Below, piece by piece: positions 53,411 to 62,675 of a stretch of 64,000 nt of DNA. The DNA is from Ignavibacteria bacterium (lineage in GTDB: Bacteria > Bacteroidota > Ignavibacteria > Kapaibacteriales > UBA2268), in NCBI GenBank assembly GCA_031261605.1, contig JAISJI010000017.1:42288-106287 (forward strand), read 5' to 3'. The position numbers and the translations under genes are program-made. Each line of letters opens with the position of its first letter. Positions within the stretch are counted from its first letter, which is position 1. The notes under the pieces were generated by a model that worked only from the letters and a program-made list of their open reading frames with translations, was not told the origin of the DNA and made no database searches.

Positions 53411-56400
53411 CTACTTCTTAATTGGATAAGGTGGCACCGGCGGTATTTTCGTCTTTGTGCTGGTCTTCATTAACTCGAATACCTTGTCTATCGCAAAGAG
53501 CAACTGCTCGTCTATACCTGCATATTCCTTGGCTGGATGGTTATTCACTTCAAAATCCGGCACCATACCAACGCCCTCAAGTTCCCAATTACCACTCTTC
53601 GCACCAAAGTTAGATACCTCCGGCTTGTTGATGCTACTGCCATCAAGCAATGGCAATGAGCCGTAAATACCAACTACACCACCCCAACTACGCTTCCCAA
53701 TAACCGGACCGATACCGGACGCTTTGAATTGGAATGGAAACATATCGCCATCGGACATAGAATTTTCGTTAATCAAACACACAATCGGACCAGTCATCAC
53801 CGCACTCGGTATAGTTCCTTCGGTAGCGTTATTCCTACCAATCTTCACCATTGTAAGTTCCCTACGCAAGCGTTCTATAATCATCGGCGAAACATTACCA
53901 CCACCATTATAGCGGTCATCTATGATAAGACCTTCCTTGCGAACTTGCGGATACCAATACTTAGCGAACCAGTTCAATCCATTGCCAACACCCATATCGG
54001 GTATATGAACATATCCGATACGCCCATTAGAGACGCTATCCACAATGTGCTTTCTATCCTCAATCCAATTGTAGTAACGCAATTCGCTCTCGTTGTCTAT
54101 TGTCTTCACAAACACATCGTGGCTTCCGGTAGCCGATGCTGTATTGTTAATCGTAAGTTTCACAATTTTATTCTCCTTACCAACCAGATACGAATACGGA
54201 TTAACCTCCGGCGTAAGTTTATTGTCATCAATAGCGATAATATAGCCACCATCTTTGATATTCAAACTCGGCTCTGTAAGTGGCGAACGCAAGGTGTTAT
54301 CCCAATTTTGTCCACGTAGGATGCGAGTAATCTTATACATATTCGTTCCTTGTTCCAACTGCAAATCAATGCCCAGCAGACCAATACCTACTTGTGCTAC
54401 ACGTGGCATCTCACCACTCGTTACGTAGCAATGACCAGCATTCAGTTCGCCTATCATCTCGCCAATAATATATGTAAGGTCGTTCCTATGCGTAACATAA
54501 GGTAGCAACTCGCCATATTTATCGTGCATCCCTTGCCAATCCACTCCGTGCATATTCGCATCATAGAAGAATTGCTTGAACTGACGCCAACTCTCATTAA
54601 ATACCTGCTGCCACTCTTCCTTGCGATTTAAATTCATTGTCATACCAGACAAATCCAACAAACCATCTTTCGTATTAAGTTTCTCCGTCCGTTTATTCAA
54701 ATAATATTCTCCACCACCTTTGCTGAAGAGAACATTTTTACCATCCGGTGTAAAAGTAATATTATAATATCCACTGCCTACTTCCTTCTGTTCCATTCCA
54801 TCAAAATCATAGAAGTATAGCGTGCCATCACGATAGTAATACAACAATTTATCCATCGCTTTCAATCCATAATACCTCGCTGTATTGCCCGGTAAGACAA
54901 ATAATCGGCTCTCTATACCATCCAAATCTACTATTATATCTGCATTTGCAACCACTTCTTTCTCCTTCTTATTCAATTTCTTCTCTTCCACTACCGGCGC
55001 ATTGTAATCCACAAATTGCTTGAAAGGAGATGGCTCATCCTTCTGCAAGCAAATGCCATAAATCCTGCCCATTGTGCTATATGCGAAGTTCCACTCTAAA
55101 GCATTGATTATTGCATTGAAATCGCGGTCTGATGCAAAGAATAAATATTTACCATCTTTGGAGAACACCACATCATCGCTATTATAGAAGTTGTTGGTAA
55201 CCGCATAACTCTTCCCATCCTTCAATGAATATAAGTAGATAATGCCAAATCCCTGCTCATCCTCATTCTTATATGCAATCCATTTGTTATCCGGAGACCA
55301 ATCAAAATCCTGAATCGCATAGTTCAATGAATGATATATAACTTTCTCTGTCTTGCTTGCAACATCTATAATTATGAGATTACGTGCATTATCGCTATTT
55401 AGCAATTTAGAGCCATCCGGCGACCATTGCAAGCCATATCTGTAAGCAGTTGAATTATTAGTGAGTTGCGTTGCATTTTTACCATCCGGCTGCATCACCC
55501 AAACTTCCTCATTCCCCGTTTTATCGCTGATATATGCAATCCAATCTCCTTTTGGAGACCACGTTGCATTACGCTCGTGAACGCCAGAAGTATTAGTAAT
55601 ATTTAGAGTTACACTCTGTGCATTCGGAACTGTAGAAGGCACAATAAATATCTCGCCTCTTGCATTAAGCAAGGCACGCTTACCATCCGGTGAAATACCT
55701 AACGCTGACACTCTATTCTTTACATTAACTAACTCGCTCCTAGCCGCTATCTCATCATCAACTACTTTAATATCAATGGCTTTCACTTCTTCCGTAGCCA
55801 AACTCATTAAGTAAATTGTGCCACCATTCTCAAATGCAATATGCTCCGCTCCAAGCGAAGGAAACTTAACATCGTATTTGTCAAAATGCGTTATCTGCTT
55901 CGTTTGCTTACTACTTAGGTCATAGCAATACAGATTCATCGTATTCGTTCTATCGCTCGCAAAGTAAATTTTATTCCCAGACCACATCGGCATAATATCC
56001 TGTGCTGGATTGTTTGTAACATTCGTAAGTTCTTTTGTTCCAAAGTCATAGAGCCAAATATCATCTGCTTGACCACCACGATAGCGCTTCCAAGTCCTAA
56101 ATTCCCTAAATATCTGATTATAAGCCATCTTACTACCATCAGCCGACAATGACGCATAGCCGCCCTTAGGCACAGGTAATTCCACTGGCAAGCCCGAGCC
56201 ATCTATATTAGTTTTATATAACTTAGCCGTGCCTATAGACCACCAATCCTTTCTCGCCCGATACAAAATTTGCTTGCCATCGCCAGTCCATTGCATAATG
56301 ATATTGTTGGGACCTTGTCTATCGGCAACGTCCTTGGATTGGTCCATTGCGTAAGTCACTCGCTTTGGACTGCCACCGGTTGCAGAAATTGTGTAAATCT

Positions 56401-56677
56401 CTGGATTACCATCGTATTGCGCAACAAAGGCAATCGTTTTCCCATCCGGCGAAAAGCGTCCCATCTGCTCAATTCCAGCAAAGGAAGTCAGCTTAGTAGC
56501 GAGACCGCCAGCGATTGGCGCAACATAAATATTGCCACCATAGTTAAAAGTAATTTGCGTCTTCGAAGAATTTGGAAAACGCAACAAACGCGTTACATCA
56601 CCAACATTATCATCGCTTTGTAGCGAAATTGCGGTAATTATAAACAGCGAAAAAAGTAATAAGAGTTTATTTTTCAT
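53411..56677 (-). CDS. Tricorn-like S41 protease
   Basis: An 1088-residue protein with signal peptide (LLLLFSLFIITAISLQSDD). Residues ~25-600 carry the two beta-propellers with TolB/WD40-like blades (GRFSPDGKTIAFVAQYDGNP, TWSPKGDWIAYISDKTGNEE), ~690-760 the helical C1 domain with MHGVDWQGMHDKYGELLPYV and H in LNAGHCYV (~760), ~770-850 a PDZ domain (GYIIAIDDNKLTPEVNPYSY), and ~870-1088 the S41 catalytic domain (IDDRYNGGGNVSPMIIERLR, VCLINENSMSDGDMFPFQFK with S973). Such proteins degrade peptides; bacterial secreted homologues are typically periplasmic. Length fits tricorn. Confidence 0.92.
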   Translation of the reverse strand: MKNKLLLLFSLFIITAISLQSDDNVGDVTRLLRFPNSSKTQITFNYGGNIYVAPIAGGLATKLTSFAGIEQMGRFSPDGKTIAFVAQYDGNPEIYTISATGGSPKRVTYAMDQSKDVADRQGPNNIIMQWTGDGKQILYRARKDWWSIGTAKLYKTNIDGSGLPVELPVPKGGYASLSADGSKMAYNQIFREFRTWKRYRGGQADDIWLYDFGTKELTNVTNNPAQDIMPMWSGNKIYFASDRTNTMNLYCYDLSSKQTKQITHFDKYDVKFPSLGAEHIAFENGGTIYLMSLATEEVKAIDIKVVDDEIAARSELVNVKNRVSALGISPDGKRALLNARGEIFIVPSTVPNAQSVTLNITNTSGVHERNATWSPKGDWIAYISDKTGNEEVWVMQPDGKNATQLTNNSTAYRYGLQWSPDGSKLLNSDNARNLIIIDVASKTEKVIYHSLNYAIQDFDWSPDNKWIAYKNEDEQGFGIIYLYSLKDGKSYAVTNNFYNSDDVVFSKDGKYLFFASDRDFNAIINALEWNFAYSTMGRIYGICLQKDEPSPFKQFVDYNAPVVEEKKLNKKEKEVVANADIIVDLDGIESRLFVLPGNTARYYGLKAMDKLLYYYRDGTLYFYDFDGMEQKEVGSGYYNITFTPDGKNVLFSKGGGEYYLNKRTEKLNTKDGLLDLSGMTMNLNRKEEWQQVFNESWRQFKQFFYDANMHGVDWQGMHDKYGELLPYVTHRNDLTYIIGEMIGELNAGHCYVTSGEMPRVAQVGIGLLGIDLQLEQGTNMYKITRILRGQNWDNTLRSPLTEPSLNIKDGGYIIAIDDNKLTPEVNPYSYLVGKENKIVKLTINNTASATGSHDVFVKTIDNESELRYYNWIEDRKHIVDSVSNGRIGYVHIPDMGVGNGLNWFAKYWYPQVRKEGLIIDDRYNGGGNVSPMIIERLRRELTMVKIGRNNATEGTIPSAVMTGPIVCLINENSMSDGDMFPFQFKASGIGPVIGKRSWGGVVGIYGSLPLLDGSSINKPEVSNFGAKSGNWELEGVGMVPDFEVNNHPAKEYAGIDEQLLFAIDKVFELMKTSTKTKIPPVPPYPIKK

Positions 56678-56724
56678 AATGGCATTAATATAATTGCAAA
56701 AAATTGTTTATAGTTTATTTTAAA

Positions 56725-58335
56725 TTAATTTTTCTTTCCGGCAAGTAACTTCTCCGGCTTCACTATGCGGTCATACTCATCGCCAGACATAATATTCAAC
56801 TTAACGATTGCTTCTTTAAGAGTCAGGTCATCCCTATGAGCCAATTTCATTATCTTAACAGCATTGTCATAACCCACATTATTTACAACCTTAGTAATTA
56901 TCACTAAAGTGTTATCCAAATTATTCTGCACCGTCTTTCTATTTACCTTAATTCCCCTAACGCAATATTTCTCAAAGGAATTCATAGCATCGGAGAGCAA
57001 TTTTATAGATTGCAAAAAGTTGTAAATAATCACCGGCTTATAAGCATTTAATTCAAATTGTCCGCTCGCTGCCGCAAATGTAATAGTCGTATCATTTCCA
57101 AAGACCTGCATACATACCATTGACACCGCCTCGCAATGTAGCGGATTATTCTTTCCAACAAATAATGGGTCTATCATATCATTCTCCGGTAAAATAAGCT
57201 CACCAAAACCGCAACGAGGACCCGATGCAAGCAATCTTATATCATTAGATATTTTTAGAAGCGAGGTCGCAAGCACCTTAATAGTGCTATGAGCATTCGC
57301 CATAATGTCTTGAGAAGATATTGCCGTAAGTTTATTTGTCGTTAGCACAAATGGAAATTTCGTGATTTTCGCTATCTGCTTCACTATTTTTGGTGCGAAC
57401 TTCTGGTTCGTCTCTATTATATCCGTTCCAACTATCATTCCACCTAACGGCAGTTGATAAAAGGCGGTCAATACTTTTTCCAATCTCTCTACATCGTTGC
57501 TCAACAACTTTGCATAGCCATTAAATTGTTGCTCAAAGGTCATTAAAAAAGCGTCCATCGTATGTGTCCTGCCTATTTTCAAAATGCTCTCAAACTCCTT
57601 CGCTTTATTGATAAAGGAATTCTGCAATTTCTTCACCGCAGGAATAAGCACACTCTTCATCTCCATTGCAGCCGAAATATTCATCGCTGTCGAAAATGCG
57701 TCATTGTGGCTATGCGACATATTAATATCGGTAGTCGGGTCAATTTGCGTCTTGCTGGTCGCCTTACCTCCGGCGAGTTCAATAGCACGCGCCGCAATCA
57801 CCTCATTAACATTCATATTAGAATGCATTCCGGAGCCGGTCTGCCATACAGAAAGCGGAAAATGCTTATCTAAATTTCCTTCAATCACTTCATCTGCTGC
57901 TTTTGTGATTCGCACGGACTTATCTTTGGAAAGTAGCCCCAATTCCTCATTTGCGAGCGTCGCAGCTTTCTTCAATATGCCCATCGACTTGATTATAGAG
58001 CGAGGCATTTTCTCATCTCCGATATTAAAATTCAGCAATGCACGAGCTGTTTTTACTCCATATATTGCATCAGTCGTTGGTTTGAAACCATTGTTATTAT
58101 CAGTATTTACTGATGTCTTGGCTTGTGGCTTAGCCGTTGAGGTATTTTTCTTTGTTGTGGTATTACTACTAGTAGTGGTTCTGGAGGTAGTAGTAGCCGA
58201 TTTAGGTGCCGGCTTTTTTGATATTGTAGATTTTGATTTCTCAGCGGTCGAAATATTGGTATTGCTGGGCTTTGCGGTGGTTGCAGGTTTTGACGATAGT
58301 GTGAATTTGGGCTTTGTAGTAGCAAACTTTGGCAT
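56725..58335 (-). CDS. FumC-family protein with altered catalytic loop and basic tail
   Basis: A 536-residue protein of the fumarase/aspartase superfamily. Residues 1-~83 are a Ser/Thr/Lys/Pro-rich, histone-H1-like extension (KPNSKST-type repeats; SKSTISKKPAPKSATTTSRT). The FumC fold begins near 88 (YGVKTARALLNFNIGDEKMP) and keeps TGSG.HSNMNVNEVIAARAI, HNDAFSTAMNI, GRTHTMDAF with H258, YQLPLGGMIVGTDI, and GPRCGFGELILPEN. But the signature loop, normally GSSxMPxKxNP, reads IDPLFVGKNNP (388-398): both serines are replaced by Asp-Pro and the MP by FV; K395 and N397 remain. GSGTQSN is GSGMHSN and SSND is SHND. It may be inactive or have a different activity; ordinary fumarase cannot be assumed. 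No second fumarase is in the window. Confidence 0.85.
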   Translation of the reverse strand: MPKFATTKPKFTLSSKPATTAKPSNTNISTAEKSKSTISKKPAPKSATTTSRTTTSSNTTTKKNTSTAKPQAKTSVNTDNNNGFKPTTDAIYGVKTARALLNFNIGDEKMPRSIIKSMGILKKAATLANEELGLLSKDKSVRITKAADEVIEGNLDKHFPLSVWQTGSGMHSNMNVNEVIAARAIELAGGKATSKTQIDPTTDINMSHSHNDAFSTAMNISAAMEMKSVLIPAVKKLQNSFINKAKEFESILKIGRTHTMDAFLMTFEQQFNGYAKLLSNDVERLEKVLTAFYQLPLGGMIVGTDIIETNQKFAPKIVKQIAKITKFPFVLTTNKLTAISSQDIMANAHSTIKVLATSLLKISNDIRLLASGPRCGFGELILPENDMIDPLFVGKNNPLHCEAVSMVCMQVFGNDTTITFAAASGQFELNAYKPVIIYNFLQSIKLLSDAMNSFEKYCVRGIKVNRKTVQNNLDNTLVIITKVVNNVGYDNAVKIMKLAHRDDLTLKEAIVKLNIMSGDEYDRIVKPEKLLAGKKN

Positions 58336-58462
58336 AATTATTCCTAAAAATTAATTTATTTTAAATAAAGTGTAAAAAATAATTTGCAAAAATAATGATT
58401 TTTATCCAAATAAATATCATATAGCACAATATTTTGTCCGCTTGTTGATAATTATGCAAAAG

Positions 58463-58493
58463 AAAGGGCATACTTTTTGTAAGTATGCCCTTT
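58463..58493 (-). terminator. Hairpin at the end of the chemoreceptor remnant
   Basis: Arms 58463-58475 (AAAGGGCATACTT) and 58481-58493 are perfectly complementary, loop 5 nt. It reads best on the minus strand, where CTTTTG follows, and sits directly beyond the coding fragment described next. Confidence 0.6.
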
Positions 58494-58494
58494 G

Positions 58495-58645
58495 AGATTG
58501 AAGATACGTTCTTGCTGATTTGCTCGCTTGCAGCCGCAATCTGATTGACCAGAGCAAGCAATTCATTGATACCCGCTAAGATGTCTTGGAGCGAATGATA
58601 GGACTTCCCGATGATGATATGAATGCTATTCTCTGTGCTTGGCTG
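58495..58645 (-). pseudogene. Fragment of a methyl-accepting chemotaxis protein C-terminus
   Basis: The minus strand encodes ENSIHIIIGKSYHSLQDILA then GINELLALVNQIAAASEQIS and KNVSSIS. This is the end of an MCP signalling region, where family members read 'G.SL..IL.GI.....LVNQIAAASEEQS..SEQISKNV..IS'. Relative to that pattern seven residues (one heptad) between the two SE motifs are missing, and all upstream domains (receptor, HAMP, tip) are absent. The hairpin at 58463 follows at once. It is a decayed remnant, not a gene. Confidence 0.65.
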
Positions 58646-58654
58646 CAGAGTTAA

Positions 58655-58804
58655 TTATATTGAATGTAATTGTATATATTTTTTCCTTTTTCCACTTACG
58701 CTAATTGCATACATAATATTACCAATTCCACCAGTAAATAGTATGAATACTATATGCCAAATTGCTTTATATTGTTCCCACCTGATTTGATGCTGTCTCT
58801 GCTG
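58655..58804 (-). other. Possible membrane-protein fragment
   Basis: Immediately after the stop codon of the aminopeptidase gene, in the same frame, 49 codons stay open (QQRQHQIRWEQYKAIWHIVF, ILFTGGIGNIMYAISVSGKR, KKYIQLHSI) and include one hydrophobic segment flanked by charges. There is no plausible start codon before the segment. It may be the remnant of a small membrane protein or chance. The rest of the 58336-58804 gap holds the MCP fragment and AT-rich DNA only. Confidence 0.3.
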
Positions 58805-59761
58805 TTAATCTATTAGCAATTTACCGTTATCCATTATTACTTTACCATCTACTGTAAATGTTGGCGATTTGATGATGCAATCTATGTGTATAGGAACATT
58901 GATAGAACCATCCATAGATATGTTGTTGCCGAATGCGATATGGACAGTGCCCATCACTTTCTCATCTTCCAAAATTAATCCACAGATGTCTGCTTTTGGA
59001 TTAGTGCCGATACCAAACTCAGCGACTGCCTTGGCTTTGCCACCAACTTTTGTAAGCATATCATCTAATTGAGTGCCTTGCTCTCCGCCGAGTATAGAGG
59101 AAATCATTCCATTCTTAATTTCAATAATTATGTTCTCGTTAAGCATTCCGATACCTGCAACTGAGCCATCTATCACAAGACGACCATTCACAGCATCCTC
59201 AACTGGAGCGAAATAGACCTCGCCGGAAGGTATGTTGCCCCACTCGCCCATATTTCTATGAACGCCGGTACTACTAATTATTTTTCTGCCCACAGCAGAG
59301 AATTTTGCATTAGTGCCTAATGAAGTGGTAAGCACTATTTCCTTTGCATTATCAAGTATATCTACCAATTTATTATTGGTTTCTATTATCTCATCGCTAT
59401 CTGCTAAGAAGCATCTGTTAAGCGTTGGAACGGTTATTCCGGGCATTGTTCCAACTCGGACGCCGGCTTTTGTGGCTAATCTGCGTGCGTTTGTATGTGT
59501 TAAGGAGCGGTATGTAGCGCATATTACTACATCTACTTTGCTCATAAACTCGGCTACCACTGCAGGCGGCTCTTGTCCATTAATATCTCGCTCTCTCATC
59601 TCCAAATAATATGATTCTAAGCATATCTTCCTACCTGCGTCTTGCAGAGCGATACCTATCTCTCGGGTAGGTTCATCACATATTACTAAAAGTGTTTCGT
59701 GGGCGGTCAAACCCATATAATCTACTAATGCTCTGTGAGCGGAATTTTCAAGTTTTGTCAT
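58805..59761 (-). CDS. M29-type aminopeptidase family protein
   Basis: A 318-residue protein. It opens HRALVDYMGLTAHETLLVIC and has the family blocks TNARRLATKAGVRVGTMPG, GEWGNIPSGEVYFAPVEDAV, GLVIDGS-like GRLVIDGSVAGIGML, VAEFGIGTNPKADICGLILE and GTVHIAFGNN with a closing HIDCI. The Glu, Glu and His positions (PSGEV, EFGIG, GTVHIA) correspond to the metal ligands of M29 leucyl/aminopeptidase T. It is shorter than classical M29 enzymes (about 400 residues), as in the bacterial subgroup. Divergent from metG with a 174-nt AT-rich gap. Confidence 0.82.
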   Translation of the reverse strand: MTKLENSAHRALVDYMGLTAHETLLVICDEPTREIGIALQDAGRKICLESYYLEMRERDINGQEPPAVVAEFMSKVDVVICATYRSLTHTNARRLATKAGVRVGTMPGITVPTLNRCFLADSDEIIETNNKLVDILDNAKEIVLTTSLGTNAKFSAVGRKIISSTGVHRNMGEWGNIPSGEVYFAPVEDAVNGRLVIDGSVAGIGMLNENIIIEIKNGMISSILGGEQGTQLDDMLTKVGGKAKAVAEFGIGTNPKADICGLILEDEKVMGTVHIAFGNNISMDGSINVPIHIDCIIKSPTFTVDGKVIMDNGKLLID

Positions 59762-59935
59762 AGTTATATAAATCTAAAATATAAGTTTTAAACGAATAGT
59801 ATCCAATATAATACTTTTATTTGTAAAAATTGCTACACTCAATCAAAATAATTCTAATTCATAGTAGTAATTATTATCGCAAATTGTATTAATTTGTAAA
59901 ATGAATTTTTGTAATCTGAATTAAAATATAGAACT

Positions 59936-62167
59936 ATGTCAAGAACATTAATTACATCAGCATTACCTTATGCAAATGGCTACATACATTTAGGGCATCT
60001 TGCAGGTGCATATTTACCAGCCGATATTTATGCTCGCTATATGCGACTTGCCGGAAAGGAAGTCCTTTATGTTTGTGGCTCTGACGAACACGGCGTGGCT
60101 ATCACTATCTCTGCAGATAAGGAAGGAGTGCCACCAAAACAGATAATAGATAAATATCATAAAGCAAATCTTGAGGCATTCGCCAAGTTTGGTATGAGTT
60201 TTGATTTCTACTCACGCACATCTAACAAATTGCATCACGAGGACTCTGTATTTTTCTTTGAAAAGATGCTTTCAAATGGCTTCCTCACAGAGAAAGAAGA
60301 AGAACAATTTTATGATGAAAAAGCGAAAATGTTCCTCCCAGACCGCTATGTAGAGGGAACTTGTCCAGTGTGTGGTGAGGAAGGTGCAAGAGGTGACCAG
60401 TGCGATAAATGCGGTGCTTACTATGAGCAGACGGAATTAAAAAATCCCATTTCGGTTGTCAGCAACACCGTTCCCACCATTAAGAAGACCACGCATTGGT
60501 ATTTCAAACTCGGGCAATTCCAAGAGTTCATAGAGACATATATAGAGAGCAATGCTGGCGAATGGAAAGAGAATGTGCTACAACAATGCCGTAGTTGGCT
60601 CAAAATGGGACTCGCCGATAGAGCCATTACACGCGATTTGGATTGGGGAGTTAGTATAGAAAACGCTAAGGGTGTGGATAAAGAGAAAGCCAAAGGTAAA
60701 GTTTTATATGTCTGGTTTGATGCTGTCCTCGGCTATATCACCGCTACAAAGGAATGGGCAATGGTGCAAGAGAAGAAGGGATTAGGTGTAAAAGCAGATG
60801 ACTGGAAGAAGTGGTGGAAGGATGAAAGCACGCAACATATTGCATTTATCGGCAAAGATAATATTGTATTCCACGCTATTATGCTACCGGCATTGGAAAT
60901 GGCGTTTGGCGGATTAATTATGCCACATAATATTCCAGCGAATGAGTTCCTAAATTTAGAAGGACAAAAGTTCTCTAAATCGCGCAACTGGAGCATTGAC
61001 CTGAGGGACTTCATTGATGACTTCAATACCACCCAAGCAGTGGATGCACTACGCTACACACTCGCTACTTCGTTACCGGAGAATAAGGATGCCGATTTTA
61101 CTTGGAAGGATTTCCAAGCAAAGAACAACAATGAACTTGCCGCTATACTTGGCAACTACGTAAATAGAGTGCTGACCTTTGTCCATAAGAATATGGGCGG
61201 TAGAGTGCCTATTTTACCAGATTCTTATAGCAAGTTGCAATCCATAACTAAGGATTTCGCTCTATTTTCCTTAATGTATAAAGATAGAACAGAAGAGGAA
61301 TTACATACATATTATACCAGCGAATTCGAAAGCAAATTGTCGCTCAATGACTTCAATATTTTACTCGCATTCTCTGTTGGCGCTCGCAAAATAAGCAGAA
61401 TGTATAGGCATTTCAGAATTAAAGAGGCAGTGGCTGAGACAATGAATTTGGCTCGCGCTGCTAACAAATATTTCAATGACGAAGAGCCGTGGAAGACCAT
61501 TAAGAGCGACCCCGACAAGTGCCATAAGACAATGTTTATGTGCACTCAAATAGTATATTCGCTCTCCATATTCTTTTCGCCAATCATACCATATACATCT
61601 GCAAAGATACAGAAGTTCTTCAACATCTCTGGTCTTATTTTAGGAATGTCTAATGGCGGTGTTCCTACAAAGAATTTCATACGCGAAGCAGTGAATTTCC
61701 TTGTCCCAGAGGGTTCAGAGATAGCAGAGCCGACCATTCTGTTTTCACCTTATGAAGATGATGTGATACAGCAACAAATAGCAAAACTCGGCATCAATGC
61801 TACTCCAACGCATAATGCTCAGCATATAGAAAGCAATGACGGACTAATCTCCATAGATGACTTCTCTAAAATGAAACTCCAAGTTGGTAAGGTATTAGAG
61901 GCGGAAGCGGTGCCGAAGTCAAAGAAATTAATTAAGATGCAAGTGAAAGTTGGCGACGAAAGACGACAAGTGCTTGCTGGTGTTGCAGAGCATTACAAGC
62001 CAGAGGAATTGATTGGTAAGAGTATCGTGGTGGTTGCAAACTTACGTCCAGCAACGCTTATGGGGCTTGAGTCGCAAGGAATGATGCTCTGTGCATCCGA
62101 TTCCGCTCACAATTTATTCTTCCTCACACCAGAGAAAGATATTGCTGATGGCTCAGTGGTTAAGTAG
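59936..62167 (+). CDS. metG: Methionyl-tRNA synthetase
   Basis: A 743-residue class I synthetase that charges tRNA-Met. HIGH-type motif in PYANGYIHLGHLAGAYLPAD, zinc-binding CPVCGEEGARGDQCDKCGAY with four Cys, VSIENAKGVDKEKAKGKVLY, YVWFDAVLGYITATKEW, KMSKS-type EGQKFSKSRNWSIDL (KFSKS), anticodon-binding helices (LGNYVNRVLTFVHKNMGG), and a C-terminal OB-fold (~640-743, FSKMKLQVGKVLEAEAVPKS, LAGVAEHYKPEELIGKSIVV, GLESQGMMLCASD) that binds tRNA and dimerises. MetG with the C-terminal EMAP-like domain is common in Bacteroidota. Starts at ATG 59936. Confidence 0.98.
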   Translation: MSRTLITSALPYANGYIHLGHLAGAYLPADIYARYMRLAGKEVLYVCGSDEHGVAITISADKEGVPPKQIIDKYHKANLEAFAKFGMSFDFYSRTSNKLHHEDSVFFFEKMLSNGFLTEKEEEQFYDEKAKMFLPDRYVEGTCPVCGEEGARGDQCDKCGAYYEQTELKNPISVVSNTVPTIKKTTHWYFKLGQFQEFIETYIESNAGEWKENVLQQCRSWLKMGLADRAITRDLDWGVSIENAKGVDKEKAKGKVLYVWFDAVLGYITATKEWAMVQEKKGLGVKADDWKKWWKDESTQHIAFIGKDNIVFHAIMLPALEMAFGGLIMPHNIPANEFLNLEGQKFSKSRNWSIDLRDFIDDFNTTQAVDALRYTLATSLPENKDADFTWKDFQAKNNNELAAILGNYVNRVLTFVHKNMGGRVPILPDSYSKLQSITKDFALFSLMYKDRTEEELHTYYTSEFESKLSLNDFNILLAFSVGARKISRMYRHFRIKEAVAETMNLARAANKYFNDEEPWKTIKSDPDKCHKTMFMCTQIVYSLSIFFSPIIPYTSAKIQKFFNISGLILGMSNGGVPTKNFIREAVNFLVPEGSEIAEPTILFSPYEDDVIQQQIAKLGINATPTHNAQHIESNDGLISIDDFSKMKLQVGKVLEAEAVPKSKKLIKMQVKVGDERRQVLAGVAEHYKPEELIGKSIVVVANLRPATLMGLESQGMMLCASDSAHNLFFLTPEKDIADGSVVK

Positions 62168-62215
62168 TGTGGAAAACTTTTTTGCGAAAAAAATGCAAGA
62201 AATGCACTTTTTATT

Positions 62216-62245
62216 TTGCAGATTAAAATAATTTCCGTAATTTTG
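62216..62245 (+). promoter_or_regulatory. Promoter of the small RNA after metG
   Basis: TTG at 62216-62218, 19-nt spacer, TAATTTTG at 62238-62245: both elements match the Bacteroidota consensus and spacing, and the box is the same as the one before tRNA-Gly. Confidence 0.7.
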
Positions 62246-62248
62246 TAT

Positions 62249-62386
62249 CATAAAAATTGCAATCGTAGTTGACAAGGGATTACCTCCATAGTTCCAACAG
62301 CTACACATAAGAATATTTTTTTTATTCCCATTATTGTAATATTTACAAATATGTCTAACTGCTCCGTAATGGAGCAGTTTTTTTTT
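62249..62386 (+). ncRNA. Candidate small RNA with anti-Shine-Dalgarno-like segment
   Basis: A ~135-nt transcript is bounded by a consensus promoter and a strong terminator (62357-62365 AACTGCTCC with 62371-62379 GGAGCAGTT, then nine Ts). No credible reading frame lies inside. The 5' part can fold with GTAGTTG near the start pairing to CAA and CTAC (bulge CAG), exposing GGGATTACCTCCATAG, in which GGATTACCTCC differs by one base from the GGATCACCTCC at the 3' end of 16S rRNA. It sits between metG and the chemoreceptor gene. Known families (6S, SRP RNA, tmRNA, RNase P) do not fit by eye. Confidence 0.6.
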
Positions 62387-62605
62387 GCTTATTTTATATT
62401 TTTTTTAACTATGAAACAAATTTTATTACCACACGTATTCGTATCAGGGCTTATGCCAAAAAAGGAGACGCAAAAAAACTAAAAAAATAAGTATTTTTGT
62501 ATTAAAGTTCAGTTATTTTTCTCCGATAATAGAAATAGTGCGAAAAATATAAAATGATTGTATTTTGTATATTATTTTGTATATTGCATACAGATTGAGG
62601 TGCTA

Positions 62606-62613
62606 TATATTTG
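62606..62613 (+). promoter_or_regulatory. -7 box upstream of the chemoreceptor gene
   Basis: TATATTTG (62606-62613) with TTG at 62584-62586 (19-nt spacer). The predicted start near 62617 gives a ~60-nt leader. A short open frame at 62411-62482 (23 codons) lies before it and is not supported. Confidence 0.55.
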
Positions 62614-62675
62614 CATCCCGTCCCAACAATCAAGAAATTACAGAAATTATTAATTTATTATAAAGGAAAAAATTT

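Noticed and set aside
62249..62386. 6S, SRP, tmRNA or RNase P RNA
   Set aside because: Length, pairing and the characteristic motifs of these families are not seen.
62411..62482. 23-codon open frame after the small RNA
   Set aside because: No ribosome binding site, short, and the sequence has no family resemblance.
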